DNA of 64,000 nt from Trileptium ribeirensis (GCA_030248225.1 JASANE010028122.1:1-64000); one strand, 5' to 3'. Positions 9,860 to 20,911 are shown, counted from the first letter of the stretch. A program made the numbers and translations. The notes: generated by a model not told the origin, from the letters alone.

Positions 9860-12800
9860 TCCGCGTGTGTCTATGTTTCCTATTTTGGGTGCTCAGCGTG
9901 AGTTTACAAATTTTTCTGTATGTGGGTCGCACCATTCGTACCTGTACAACAAGCGTAATTAACAAACTTAGTTGTAATCGGCGAGTCACGCTGAGGTTTG
10001 CTTCTTCGATGCGCGTGTCAAACCTGAACGTGGGTCGTCGATTTGGGGTGACGGATTTCAAACCCCTTCAGTTCCTATCGCTACTACGGGTCAACAAAAC
10101 ACTTGAACAATTTGGGTTTTCAGTGAGCATTTATTGATGAGTTGCACAAGAACTTATGGGTACACGGACAGATACATATTGTACGGGCAAATACAATAAG
10201 CGTTATGTCACAATTATGACACGCTAATACACAATGTGCAGAGCTTCAATTGGGGAGGGTTGCGGAGTCATCGCCTTTTTCATTGAACTCTCACAGCTGG
10301 GTCAAATCACGGCATGCACTGTGAAGCCTTATCTCATGACAGCTGTGCTTACCTTACTCATGAAAAAATAGTGGGTCAAATTAAAATCAGTACTGGTAGG
10401 TGCTACGGTTAGTTATCGATAAAATAAAGGCGCTATCGAACTAACTATTTGCTCGGTACTATGTTTGCTAACAGGAAGGGTACTCCGACACAACGATAGA
10501 TTCAGGTAAGCGAAAGGCGGAAACGAAGCGGGGTATACGGGGTTGAGCGTGCAACGGAACGTTTGGGAGACCTCATCTTGCTCATTCGAATCACAAAACT
10601 ATAGTACATGATAATCAGTTATTTATAGTTGCAGTTAGTAGCGATGAGGTTAGCCTATGACAACATAATACAACAACAATGCAAGGATACTTATTAATAC
10701 CATGGCAAGATTGTGGAATGCTCCTCGGTACGACTCCTAAATTCTTTTCTAAAGGTGCGACAACGGAACGAACTCAGTTCTGTCCTACTCGCATACATAC
10801 ATACGTATTTAAAATGACCATATAAAATCTGTGATAGAGCATCTAAATGTGCTGACAAATTTCGGCTCTTGTTCCCTATCGAATTTCTCTACAAACATAA
10901 TGGAATTGAGTCCCTAATTGCGGTTAATCCATGATCTAGATCACTACCACAAGACAAACACTTCGAATACATCAGCGTGAGTTATAACTACATAAAAAGG
11001 AACGATCGGGCGGATTTATGTTTCGAACAGCTTGCGGGTCCAGGTAAACTGAGGTTGGGACCGAATTCTGAGCTTTTCCTAATGCAAAGTTTTGTTCAAT
11101 TCACTATACGGGTTGTACCTAGGATTGTAATTGGAACGAGTAATAATAGTAGTGAGGCCTCGTAGGCCATCGGCATTACTCTGATGGTACGAAAACCTAC
11201 GTTGTTTTGACTTGAAAAACGTTCAAAAACGAGCTCTATTTAACTTTTATTTCGAGCCATTTTTGCTCGACGAAGCGAGGCAGTAAACGGAGGCCCCGGT
11301 TGTCAGGACAACCGTAATAAATTTTCTAGCTCAATCCTACCCGATTTATCTCCTTAAATTGTTCGGTTCGCAATTTTCGAGCCAAATTTTGAGCACAGTT
11401 CGATTGGGTCTGGGGGGGAGAGTCTTTTGACTTCCAATACCTCCTCGATTTGGCGGTGTTTTTCAGTGCAATTTTGCATGGGGACTGGACTCGACCTTAC
11501 ATATCGATTTTCTAGGCCTGGGTAAACGGTCCTCACAAAAATGGTCCGCCGTGCCAAGACCCGATAGACTCGATGTCGCGTTTAGCGATTTCGATAACCT
11601 TGAAATTTAAAATGTTTTCATTGCTGGTGTAATTTATCAACACTGGGGAAGATAATATTTTCCCTTGCCTAACCAAAGTATGTGGAAAAGCAAGACCAAA
11701 ACAGACTTGCGAAAATACACTAATTTGTGAAGTTTGAACAACTATCCGAACGACGATTGTGCGGTTCGGGTCTGAACTGCCTATAACTTTTGAACGGGCC
11801 ATGGCTTTGCCGGGCTCAATAGCTTAAACGAAAGGCCTAAAGGCCTCTATATATACGAGAAAGATCATTAAAATTCCTGGAATAAGTATCAAGTTATTAG
11901 CGTGTAAAGTTCGGGTAAGGGCGGATCCCTGTCGGGCCGTCGCGTTTGTGATGCCAGCATAATAAAGTTGAATTTTGTGATGATATCTAAAAGTAGACAT
12001 GCTTACGAAGAAACCACGAAAGTTTCACCAAGATTCCTGGAGGGAATCTTGAAATATTTTAATTTTAACCATGTATTCGCTTTTTTGACAGGGTCAGGCC
12101 ACTTCCAGGTCCTCGTGTTTGTGATTTCGACCCGATAATGTTGGGTTACAGAGCGGTGTCCAATAGCGGTCATCCCTACGAAGAAACAGCGAAAGTTTCA
12201 GCAAAATTCCTGGAGAGGACCTTGAAATATTTTAATTTTAATCTGGATTTTACATTTTTGGTGGGGTGAGGCCTCTTCGTGGTCGTCGGGTTTAGGGTTC
12301 CGACTCGAAACTGGCATGTTTTAGAATCCTGTTCGTTGATAGACAGTACTATGAAGAAACTGTCAAAGTTTCAGCGAAGTTCCAGGAGTAAGTACTAAGA
12401 TATCTAGATTTTCATATTTTGGTGGGAACGTACCCCTTTAGGGTCGTCGGGTTTATGGATCCGACTTGATATCTGAACATTTTAAGCACTAAATCACAAG
12501 CTTGGATCCTCCTAGAATTCCGGGTACAGTTTTAACAAATTTGCTGGGGTGATTCCCTAGATGCGCCAAATTTCTACCTAGGTGAGCCGTCTCGCTCACG
12601 GCGTATGTAAACAAAAGATCTACTCGGGGATCAGAGCAACTTGGTTCTAGCTTGTGGGCAATATCTAAAGCGCTATGGTCATGTTAATAAGGTTTTACTA
12701 AGTTCCTATGAGAGTTTGATTCGGCAATGCCTGGTTCCATCATTAGTTCCTATTGATAAAACTCCAAAAATCGTCGGATGACTCCGCGTCCAAAGAAAAC

Positions 12801-15069
12801 AATAAAACCATGAAAGTCTTGCGTAAAACCATCAGTAAAATGTTCAACGAGAATGTTGTGGCATGACGGCGGATGATTCGGAGTTCGACTAAAACTTTCC
12901 AATCAAAACAGGGTTTATTTAACCTCGGTCAGCTCAAACTAAAATTTTCAATCTCATCTCGACTCAGGGAATCGTGCAAAAATACTTGACGCGAGTGTCG
13001 CGTTTGTTTGTGCCCTAACTCTGTGACCGAGGGAGGTCCAGTACGACTTTGGCTACCGAATTAATACGTCTGAGTCTTCGAGTCGGCGGGGCAAGCTAGA
13101 ACGGAAAGGGTTATCATGTAAACGGGAGTGTGGACTGGGAGGTCGTGGAGGCTTAGGCTAAAGGTTGATCAATGTGAACTATTCACTCCTACCTTAACTG
13201 TTCTCAGGACTAATCCTATCTCCTATCGGTACCGTGCCGTGGTTAACCTACGCCTCCCCGTCCACACTTACATCTTTGTATCCTTTGACTCGGCGTCCAT
13301 CGCGGGTGTCCGTCCAACCATAGAAACAACCAACGAAAACCATATGAACAGAAAGCACGCTTGAACAAACTGTCGTGATAAATAAAAGCGACAGAGCCGG
13401 TCTGCAAAACGACCGAACTCTGCGCTGCCGCAGTCGTACTGAACGCTAGAGACTTCGTGCGGCTCTGCTGTTATATGAAATTTGAAAATATTTGAAATTT
13501 TGAATTTTGGGTCCGTTAGTGTGCTTATTCAGCACTTTTCTGGAAATCTGACCCCAATTTTAGGCTTTAATGTAAATATTGTTATCGGAACGAATTCCGA
13601 TCATATTTTGAAAAATTTTGTCTAAAATTTGTATAAATTTTATATAAGAAAAAGATTTACGACCTCAAAGTTGATATAAAACTTTAATAAACTTATACCA
13701 AGCCTAACCAAAACTAAATTAAACTACTAAACACTGTTACTCGACACGTGAGTAAATGCCGGTACTGCACATTGCTTCAAACGTTCCGAATGTTTCTACG
13801 CGAGACTGGTGTCAGCTCGATACTGGGTCGTTTATATTATTTTAATATAGAGCTGACTACTTCAATATTAACTTTATAGCAAACGGGAGGGGGTCGAATT
13901 TATTTACTCAAAGCAGCAAAGTTCGGTACTCGGAGGCAAATAGAAACTGCAATCCCCACACAAAACTGTACAAATTCATACAGACTTTATATCAGCGCTT
14001 ACTGGACACGATCGGAGATGTACTACGTTGCATTCCTAATATAAAGCTGTATAATGTTGTGGCGAATTTATATCGAACCCTGCTGATAAGAGCATTGTCC
14101 TTATATAAATTCTATATTAAATTTATATAAACTTCAAGTCGGCCGATGTTTACTTAAAGAATTGATGTCCTTCAATCAAAGCGCAAGTTCCAGCTTACAG
14201 AAGACTACTTCCATACTCAGCCGCTTACAAGTGCATCAGTACATCAACATGCCACTCAAATTAAGTTTCCCTATTAACTTCATATCAAATTGATTGTTTA
14301 CTTTGATGGAAACATCACTTGTATATCGAAAGTACGCCCTTATACGAGTTTATATGTATATGTGTGGCCAGTGTTCGTGTGAAGGAAACGTAGCTTGTGT
14401 AAACAAAACAAAGCAAGCGCAAAGGGTAAAAAGAGGGTGGGGGTTCCTGGGGAATGGCCAGAGTGCCAAATAAGACTCGGATTCGGACTCAGCAAGTCCG
14501 TCCGAGCAAAACAATATGTAACAGGACCGTATTCGGTCTACAAGGGGAAATAAGCTCTTGGGGGAGGGTCCATGCCAAATTTTTCCTTGGGAAGGGTGTT
14601 TTAAACGGTTCCCCTGGGCTCGGGGTATACTCTTCTGGGATGTTTTATATATTTTTGGGTTAGTCTTGACAAGGGGAACAAAATGAGGGGTGACACGCCT
14701 GTCAGGGCGTTATTTCCCAAATCTTCATATAAGCGGGTACCTAAAAGTGGGTACAGCGGGACCGGTCCGGGCTCAAATTGAAGCCTCGGATCTGGGGATT
14801 ACAATGGTGCCACATATATACCTGTATGGCCAATAGTCGTGAAGTTATTGAATTAATTGTATTTTATTGATTTGCGTACCTACATATTCACTCCTATGTC
14901 CGTGAATCCGGGTCGGATTTGCACGAAACCGGTCTCATTCGAAAGACCGTCAAACTTTCTATGATAAATGTTAAGTACTTAATTTTGAAATTGCCAACGG
15001 TTCCGGAGATATGGACCGGAGCCGACATTTTCGATTCGAAATTTTCTAATTTTATTTCTTATCTTAACC

Positions 15070-15290
15070 AGCGCGAATGAACGCTGGTAAGTAATATTTC
15101 TTAAAGCCTAGCAACTTACCAGTGTGGCGATAACCAACGAGCACTGGTAAATTTTATAGTTTCGGTTTGCTCTTATAATTTTCAGGAAATTGTCTCAATC
15201 GCTGTTCGCTTTCGAGCGAACAGCCATATTTTTGTGGTCCTCATTCGTGAGGACGGTCGTGACGGGTCCTCGTCACGGCCAGTTATTCAA
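15070..15290 (-). repeat. Hairpin cluster in LTR
   Basis: A row of short inverted repeats: ACCAGCG/CGCTGGT, TTACCAGTG/CACTGGTAA, CTGTTCGCT/AGCGAACAG, TCCTCA/TGAGGA and GTGACG/CGTCAC. The other full LTR has the same cluster at about 43476-43696. The solo LTR lacks this whole segment between about 56690 and 56702, so it is either a later insertion into one lineage or a deletion from the other. Confidence 0.5.
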
Positions 15291-15598
15291 ATAAAAATTT
15301 GTAACAACGTTCGTGGTCGTACCATTTGGGGTAGGACAATTCCTGCATAGGTATTTATGCTGGGATCAGCGGGGGAGTCGTACCGCCCTAAAATTCTCAA
15401 CAAATCGAGTATGGCAAGAGCTCGCCATACTCACATTCTGCTCCTATAAAATACCAGTTTGCGTGCGTAAAATCCCTAAAATTCCTCCTAAAATCATGTC
15501 AAATAAGTTTCATTCCATCAATCGTACTTCCAGCCTAAAAGTCGCAAGAATGCAACAGAATACAACAAACAGGATACATAATACCAGAATCAAATCCA

Positions 15599-16038
15599 GG
15601 CGCTTTTATGGCCTGATCAATCCAACAGAATAGTACAGTTATAGCACAACATGATCATATACAATGGTATACATTGATAACAATAGGGCGGCGCTTTTAT
15701 GGCCTCATATAATAACAATGAACGGTATGAATACGGTACAGAAAATATATATATGCATATATCTGGTTAACAATTTATGTCCCAATAAATTTGCTGGATC
15801 ATGTACCTGAAAATACATATACGAGCAACAACATCGGTTCCACGGTACACAATCATACGATACAATTATGGTAATATATATCGAAAACGTGCCTTTATGG
15901 CTACCACAAGTACTACAATAACGATGATAATTATACGTAATTCAAATATGTACACCAATGATGCCTTTATGGCCAATGATAATACGGTAAAATCATGATA
16001 ATGCCAATATATGTGTATCAAGGCGTGCCTTCAGGGCA
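15599..16038 (-). repeat. Spaced repeat of GCTTTTATGGCC in LTR
   Basis: The motif GCGCTTTTATGGCC or a close variant recurs at 15599-15613, 15691-15704, 15890-15901, 15961-15974 and 16025-16038, spaced about 65-200 bp apart in AT-rich DNA. The right LTR has the same set (about 44008-44450), and the diverged solo LTR keeps the motif at about 56961, 57078, 57168, 57391 and 57476. This is a candidate set of binding sites or a decayed tandem array in U3. Confidence 0.55.
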
Positions 16039-16646
16039 CTATTATCAATATGTATCTAGATAATTATGGATGTCTGTATATACGGTTACAATTCCTTGAC
16101 GATTATCCATCCCTGAAATAACAATAACGATACCCATATTGGTCGAAACGATATCGGCCGTGCAGGCCGAAATACTGAAAATACAAGTCAGTTACATAGC
16201 GGGACTGTTGAACCTGATTATTCCGTTTACCTATATACATAGATATATATGATGCTATTGAATTTGTTCCGATTACGTACATATATACTTTGATTTCAGT
16301 TCTGTTTTAATTATTTACATATGTACCCAGTGATGTCTGACTTGTTGTAATTATGTACTTATATAACTGTATTGATCTTACGAGTTATTTCAATTACTGG
16401 TTTACGTATATACGGTGGTTCATGGTTTGTGCCAGTTAGGTAGTTTGCATATGAGGTGACAACAGGGCTTTATGGTCGACGGGTGTATATAGAGGAACTC
16501 AGTATATATATTTGCTTGCGCCAAGAGGCGATTGGTTGGTTCTACTTACATAAATGTACGTATTGTAATGCGACGGTGGGCTCCTCACCCTTTTGGGCTA
16601 TTCCCGTCGGGTGTCCCGGGTTGGAGAAACACTGGTGGCTGAATTC

Positions 16647-17129
16647 AAAAATGTTGGCCATTATACACGTGGTCATGATAATTGGAGAACTCGACTAAAA
16701 GTTGACCATTACACTATGGACAGGATTTTCGGTATTCGGGAAAAGGTTGTCCATTACACTGTGGACAGGATTTTTGGTATTCGAAAAAAATGTTGTCCAT
16801 TATACTGTGGACAGGATTTTTGATATTCGGAAAAAATGTTGTCTGTTATACTGTGGACATAATTATTGGTGGTCGAAAAATGTTGACCATGGCACTGTGG
16901 TCAGAATTATTTGTGTTCGAAAAAATGTTGACCATTGCACTGTGGTCAGATTTATTTTTGTTCGAAAAAATGTTGACCATTGGGGTGTGGTCAGATTTAT
17001 TTTTGTTCGAAAAAATGTTGACCGTTGAGGTGTGGTCAGAATTATCGTAAAAGTTGACCATTATCGTGTGGTCAAGATAATGGGTTTTCGCTTAAAGTTT
17101 TCCATTAGGCTGTGGTCAGGATTATCCAC
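16647..17129 (-). repeat. 45-bp tandem array with spaced palindromes, LTR U3 end
   Basis: About eleven 45-bp units of the form TTGNCCAT-N7-GTGGNCAG-N8-TTCGAAAAAA. The right LTR has about nine (45052-45443) and the solo LTR about six (57887-58140). Many units carry a 6-bp inverted pair whose middle base differs between units but stays complementary within a unit. Because 45 is divisible by three, both strands show long frames; I regard these as artefacts. Confidence 0.75.
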
Positions 17130-17158
17130 CTCGTAACGATCCGTATGGATCTGTTACA

Positions 17159-17171
17159 TCTCTTAATTTTT
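17159..17171 (-). promoter_or_regulatory. Candidate polypurine tract
   Basis: Directly inside the 3' LTR, the minus strand reads AAAAATTAAGAGA just before TGTAACAG. A short purine-rich stretch at this position normally primes plus-strand DNA synthesis. It is imperfect (two T), so the call rests mainly on position. Confidence 0.5.
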
Positions 17172-18189
17172 AAGGGAAAATTATTTGACTTTTTACTTGG
17201 GGTGGGAAGATTAAGTACGAGTTCTAAGAGTGGTTTTGTCGGGGATTTTAGGTTCGCTTTGGGTGTTTTAGTTTGTTACTTGTGGCTTCGCAGTCAATTT
17301 TTCGCACTGCGGTTTTCGCTGGTTTCAACGGTGTTTCTGTCTTTGGTTTATCTGGTTTATCGGGCGTAGGGGCTTCACTACCCCTTCTTTCCTCGGTAGA
17401 AATCGGGCTCACTGGAGTCATGAGCCCTACAAAAATTTACCCTGCCATTTACACTTGCCCCCACGGTCGCTAAAGGCGACCTATGTACAAACACAAATAG
17501 ATAAAAATGATCCATCAATAAATATATGGTACAATCAAATTTTAAATTTCCTTCGGGGTTTATATATTCAGATTTTCGACCAGCGATGGGGTGTCGTTTG
17601 TGACCGCTGGCTATTTTAAAATTGTCGTTTACAATTAATATTATGTTTACGGGCGTTCGATTATACTATTTTGTTTGGTCCACTTTAATATGTGGTTTCT
17701 TTTGAGATTTCCTTGGTACGTTCCCTAATTGTGTGAAAGTTCCTCGGTAATTTCGGAGGGGTTGGGGAAGAAGAGGGATCCACTGGGATTAGGGCTCTAA
17801 GGACCCTGTTGTCGAGAGTCCAATTGATACTGAAGAAGTAAGTATAGCGATAAGGTTGTGAAAATTTGCAAATCCTCGTGCTCTAAGCTTGAGAATTTCC
17901 ACTATTTTGACTTGATACCATCTTCCTTACGTCCTCGCTAATTTGAATTCTTGCATCAAATTTTGGGTACCCTTTTTCCTTTAACTATGATTTGTACACA
18001 AATACACGTAATATCAAACACATAACAATATCCATACCGATACAGTACATTCAAATATCAATACGATACATTCATAAACAATCCACATCCCAATAAATAT
18101 AATTGTTACTTCAAGTAGTAGTGAACGGGCTATTTCGATTTACCTCAATGTGTTCAGATTCCAAAATTCTAATCCGTACTCTAATGAAT
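17172..18189 (-). other. 3' untranslated stretch of the internal region
   Basis: About 1 kb between the last open frame and the polypurine tract. Minus-strand frames are short and full of stops. The plus-strand frame at 17112-17369 crosses the LTR boundary and is not a gene. Confidence 0.5.
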
Positions 18190-18435
18190 TTAGTATTTTC
18201 GTTGTAATTGATCTTCCAACCAACGGCTCAAATTCTCAGCGAATTGCTCATTAATCACTGGCTCCCAATTTTCATTTGTATAGCTCCTGGTACAGTCCCA
18301 TGCATTAGGTGACTGCAATTCTGAAGGAAAAGGCGGCATGCCTACTTTGCGTAGCATATGAGGCTTATTTTGCTGAAATTCGGCGTAGGCCTCCTGAAAT
18401 TCAGTCGACCAAGCCGTCATATCCGATACGAAATT
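18190..18435 (-). pseudogene. Unknown C-terminal ORF
   Basis: The frame continues in register after the TGA that ends the preceding ORF at 18436. From its first ATG at 18420 it gives 76 residues rich in W, E, Q and N (for example residues 64-75, RWLEDQLQRKY), ending near 18190. It may be a separate small protein or the tail of the NADAR/SGNH-like protein cut by a nonsense change. I recognise no family. Confidence 0.4.
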
Positions 18436-18816
18436 TCAATATGGTGGGGGTGGTGTTACAATAGCCGTAGCAGAATCTGCTAACAAATAATCAAAGGTAC
18501 ACAGGTAATGTCTCAGTCGCCGTACAACATGGCGAGGAGAGTCTAACGGGTGCTTTTCCCATGTTTTCTTTCGCAAGGCAGATAAATATCCGCCTACTAT
18601 AACGATAGCTTGAGTTTGTGGGGTTGCCAAACAAACAAGCATTCGGATAAGAAATTCCATAGTTGCTTTTGGCCAACTATGGACGAAATAATCTGGTCTT
18701 TCGTTAAGTTTTAACAACGAGGCGGCGGTAGCATCGCCGAGGATTATAGTGGTGGGCCATGAGACGATTCCGCTTTTGTGGAAGGTGCGAATTTTTTGTA
18801 ATAATCGTCCCATCAC
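18436..18816 (-). CDS. End of NADAR plus possible SGNH-hydrolase-like domain
   Basis: 126 codons from a GTG (ATG at 18813). The opening residues (NVMGRLLQKIR in this frame) look like the closing strand/helix of a NADAR domain, so this frame probably continues the NADAR protein after a shift near 18840. The next part resembles an SGNH/GDSL hydrolase: a strand then G27-D28-A29 where the family has GDS, WPKAT at 48-52 as a possible block II, and a hydrophobic strand IVIVGG at 71-76 where the family has GxND. The serine and asparagine expected for catalysis are absent, so it would be inactive or a different Rossmann-like fold. The start ATG overlaps the previous stop as TGATG. The SGNH assignment is tentative. 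Confidence 0.45.
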   Translation of the reverse strand: MMGRLLQKIRTFHKSGIVSWPTTIILGDATAASLLKLNERPDYFVHSWPKATMEFLIRMLVCLATPQTQAIVIVGGYLSALRKKTWEKHPLDSPRHVVRRLRHYLCTFDYLLADSATAIVTPPPPY

Positions 18817-19292
18817 GTTGTGACACTTTCTTGGGCGCGGCCCTTTTTAAAATCATGAGGTCCAACGCCTATGCCCCAGAAGCTATCGGAAGGATTAGCC
18901 TGCAGAGGATGGGCTTCTCCTGTGGATAACAGGCTATATTTCAAGGTGGGCAGGTCGAACTTGGGCAATAATACGGTTCTCATTAGACGAGACAGGACGG
19001 GGCGAAGAAGCTGAGTATTTACCTCATCCAAATATTGTTGTTTATTTCGACGGGCAATGGATTTGACATCTCGAGCTCCCAATCGAAGATCTTTGATATC
19101 TTGACGGGCTTGATCCTCGTTAAAAAGATAGGTGACGAGTAATTGATATCCTTGTTCGGTGGAGTTATATTCGATGGGGCAATGTTGGATTGTTTGATCG
19201 AGGGCGGCCATGTTCGACAACATAGGCCAACGAGTGCCTTTGGAAAGAAAGATTTCGATCGGCTTCGAATAGTCGATGAAATAATACGGCAC
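18813..19292 (-). CDS. NADAR-domain protein (YbiA/DUF1768 family)
   Basis: 159 codons counted from a GTG; the frame is open slightly further upstream, so the true start is uncertain. Family hallmarks appear in order: FLSKGTRWPMLSN (15-27), a CPIEYNSTEQGYQ block (38-50), an A-x-D-IK helix region (62-85), KF (111-112), LLSTGE (121-126), and NPSDSFWGIG (133-142). NADAR proteins act on ADP-ribose or related N-glycosidic substrates; E. coli YbiA handles riboflavin intermediates and others are linked to NAD/ADP-ribose metabolism. The usual Q-x-x-K lysine after the STEQ block is not evident (YQLLV). The C-terminus appears in the next frame. The gene lies 3' of pol in the retroelement, an unusual place. 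Domain call strong; substrate unknown. Confidence 0.82.
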   Translation of the reverse strand: MPYYFIDYSKPIEIFLSKGTRWPMLSNMAALDQTIQHCPIEYNSTEQGYQLLVTYLFNEDQARQDIKDLRLGARDVKSIARRNKQQYLDEVNTQLLRPVLSRLMRTVLLPKFDLPTLKYSLLSTGEAHPLQANPSDSFWGIGVGPHDFKKGRAQESVTT

Positions 19293-19299
19293 GGAAACG

Positions 19300-19865
19300 G
19301 AATTTTCATGCGATCAGCGTATCGCTTCGGTCCTTTGAGATAATTCATCAAGAATTTAAATACTTCGTCATTACTGACGCTTCTTCAGGGCAATTTTAGG
19401 TCGGAGCTCGAGGTTCGTAACGGGATCAGTGTTATTTCTGCGGTGTCAGGACGGCGATTGTCGTCCTCGACGGGGTTGTGGTCGCGGTGTTTGAACGGTT
19501 TGAAGTCCAAAGTCTTCAGGGCGTAGTGGTCTACGTCCCCATGGGTAATTAGGGATTCTTTCAGGGTGGTGACGAATGGTATGTTCGACACCAAGTTGAT
19601 CCATAAAGTCTAAATCAGGTGAGTACATTGGTCAGCTACTTGCTTGTCTACTGGCAGGATCGACTCGTGTCGGTGGTCGGACAGGGAAAGTTTGCCTTCG
19701 ACCGGTGCGGTCTTCGCTAGGTCGTCGGGTTGTCTTCGCTACGGAAGGCTTCAGCGGTCGGAATTGTATCGGGTGGTTGACAACGGCGTTCGTGGGTTTG
19801 TCTATGTGGCATTTCACGGCGGTTGGTTGGTATATCCTGTCTTTGGACAGGTTCACTTCTTCTAG
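19300..19865 (-). pseudogene. Shifted reading frames upstream of NADAR
   Basis: Coding-like minus-strand segments pass from one frame (19632-19856, then a TGA and on to 19446) to another (19594-19385, then a TGA and on to 19300). They are rich in R, P, H and D, and look like a disordered linker between the basic region and the NADAR domain. At least two frame changes and two stops are needed to read through, so the region is decayed or contains sequence errors. No domain recognised. Confidence 0.45.
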
Positions 19866-20361
19866 TTACAGGTATTGGGCATTTCTGCTTACTATTATCT
19901 TTGTGCGACATAATTGGTTTACATACACTATAAGCATTAGTTCCCATTTTCGGTATCATTGACGATCCAGCTGTAGTCCAAGTAACATTAGTTGCGGTTT
20001 CCGTATGCCTAAGGGCGGCAGTGCTTGCGATTACTTGCTTAACATTATTAATGGTGCGCGGTTTTGTGTGTGTACCACGTGGCGATGCAGGTTCTTGCCT
20101 GCGCGTATGGCTGCGTTGCGGCGAAGCGGTTGGGGTAGGTTCGTCATCACTGAGTACTCGTGCTATTCCTTGTCTGATTCTATTTAACTCGGTTTCTGAT
20201 TCTTCTGATGCATTTTCAATTACTACTGTTTGCTTTCGAGGTCGACCTCGGCGGGTCCTAGTAAGTAGCCTCCTCCAGAAGTGGTTGTACTTGTTCGTAT
20301 AAATAATGTGCGGTTTCTGGTGCAGGTGTTGTACTTCCTGCGAAGTGTTCCAATAGTTCAC
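19717..20361 (-). CDS. Basic region with AT-hook-like motif
   Basis: 214 codons. The protein-like part begins around residue 30 with RTRRGRPRKQ, an AT-hook-type core (RGRPRK) that binds the minor groove of AT-rich DNA in other proteins. An acidic patch (ENASEESETE) and a long S/T/P/R-rich disordered tail follow. A C-x14-C pair (about residues 144-159) with an H between could bind metal, but that is weak. The preceding frame (20258-20911) runs into this one by a shift near 20270, so both probably belong to one protein downstream of integrase. Confidence 0.5.
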   Translation of the reverse strand: MNYWNTSQEVQHLHQKPHIIYTNKYNHFWRRLLTRTRRGRPRKQTVVIENASEESETELNRIRQGIARVLSDDEPTPTASPQRSHTRRQEPASPRGTHTKPRTINNVKQVIASTAALRHTETATNVTWTTAGSSMIPKMGTNAYSVCKPIMSHKDNSKQKCPIPVTRRSEPVQRQDIPTNRREMPHRQTHERRCQPPDTIPTAEAFRSEDNPTT

Positions 20362-20911
20362 TGGTAGCTTGAGAACTACTCTCAGTTCCTTCTACTGCTC
20401 TACGTCTTCGTTCCTCTTCCTCAGCTAAGAAGTCTCGTACGACTTCTTCAGTCATCTTTCTTCTAGTATGTCTTCCCATAAATGCTGTTTCTAGTATGTG
20501 AAGGTCGCTTGTGTGTATTGTTTCTGAGTGTCTGGGTGGTTTAGGAGGTGGTTCGGCTTGGGTGTTTCGAGATCGAAGATGGTAAGGGCCAACATGATCA
20601 TCTCTGAATGGTGGGGAGAATGGTGTAGGCCTCACGGGAGATAAGTCATCCGGTGAGAGCAATCGACTAAATGAACGGGGTTGATTTGCAGATACATTAG
20701 GCTCAGAATCCATTGAAGCGTTACTAGAGTAATTCTGATATAGAGAATCATCAGGGGACGGTGCACGATAACGAGGGATCGGTTCGCCTTCTGGTATTCC
20801 AGGAAAAGGTTTAGGCTGTATCGGTTCTTCACGGAACTTATATTGGGTTAGCGCTGATACAGGTGCGGTATTTCCTCGCATTGTAGTGGTGGCCATAAGG
20901 CGGTGGCTCAC
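20258..20911 (-). CDS. Proline-rich integrase tail / accessory ORF
   Basis: 217 codons that overlap the end of the integrase tail frame by 74 bp in another frame. Residues from about 12 on look genuine: a P/E/S-rich segment, then GPYHLRSRN (about 117-125), similar to the 'PYxLR' motif near the C-terminus of many Ty3/gypsy integrases, then PPPKPPRH and an acidic/arginine helix (EEVVRDFLAEEEERRRR). It most likely continues the Pol C-terminus after a one-base shift near 20880. A separate accessory protein is the alternative. Confidence 0.5.
   Translation of the reverse strand: MSHRLMATTTMRGNTAPVSALTQYKFREEPIQPKPFPGIPEGEPIPRYRAPSPDDSLYQNYSSNASMDSEPNVSANQPRSFSRLLSPDDLSPVRPTPFSPPFRDDHVGPYHLRSRNTQAEPPPKPPRHSETIHTSDLHILETAFMGRHTRRKMTEEVVRDFLAEEEERRRRAVEGTESSSQATSELLEHFAGSTTPAPETAHYLYEQVQPLLEEATY

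Larger units (their letters stand above)
9412..17158 (-). repeat. 3' LTR of the giant element (7747 bp)
   Basis: It matches 37953-45472 along its whole length. Two events explain the 227-bp length difference: this copy keeps about 136 bp (about 12026-12161) missing from the other, and has about two more units in the 45-bp array at 16647-17129. It contains no convincing gene. Open frames shared with the other LTR are simply copied and are broken in the solo LTR. In element orientation the array lies at the U3 start and the conserved hairpins at 9435-9461 and 9825-9859 near the U5 end. Confidence 0.92.

Noticed and set aside
16702..17061. Long open frames on both strands over the 45-bp array
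   Set aside because: The unit length is a multiple of three, so any stop-free unit gives long frames on both strands; unit number varies between LTR copies.
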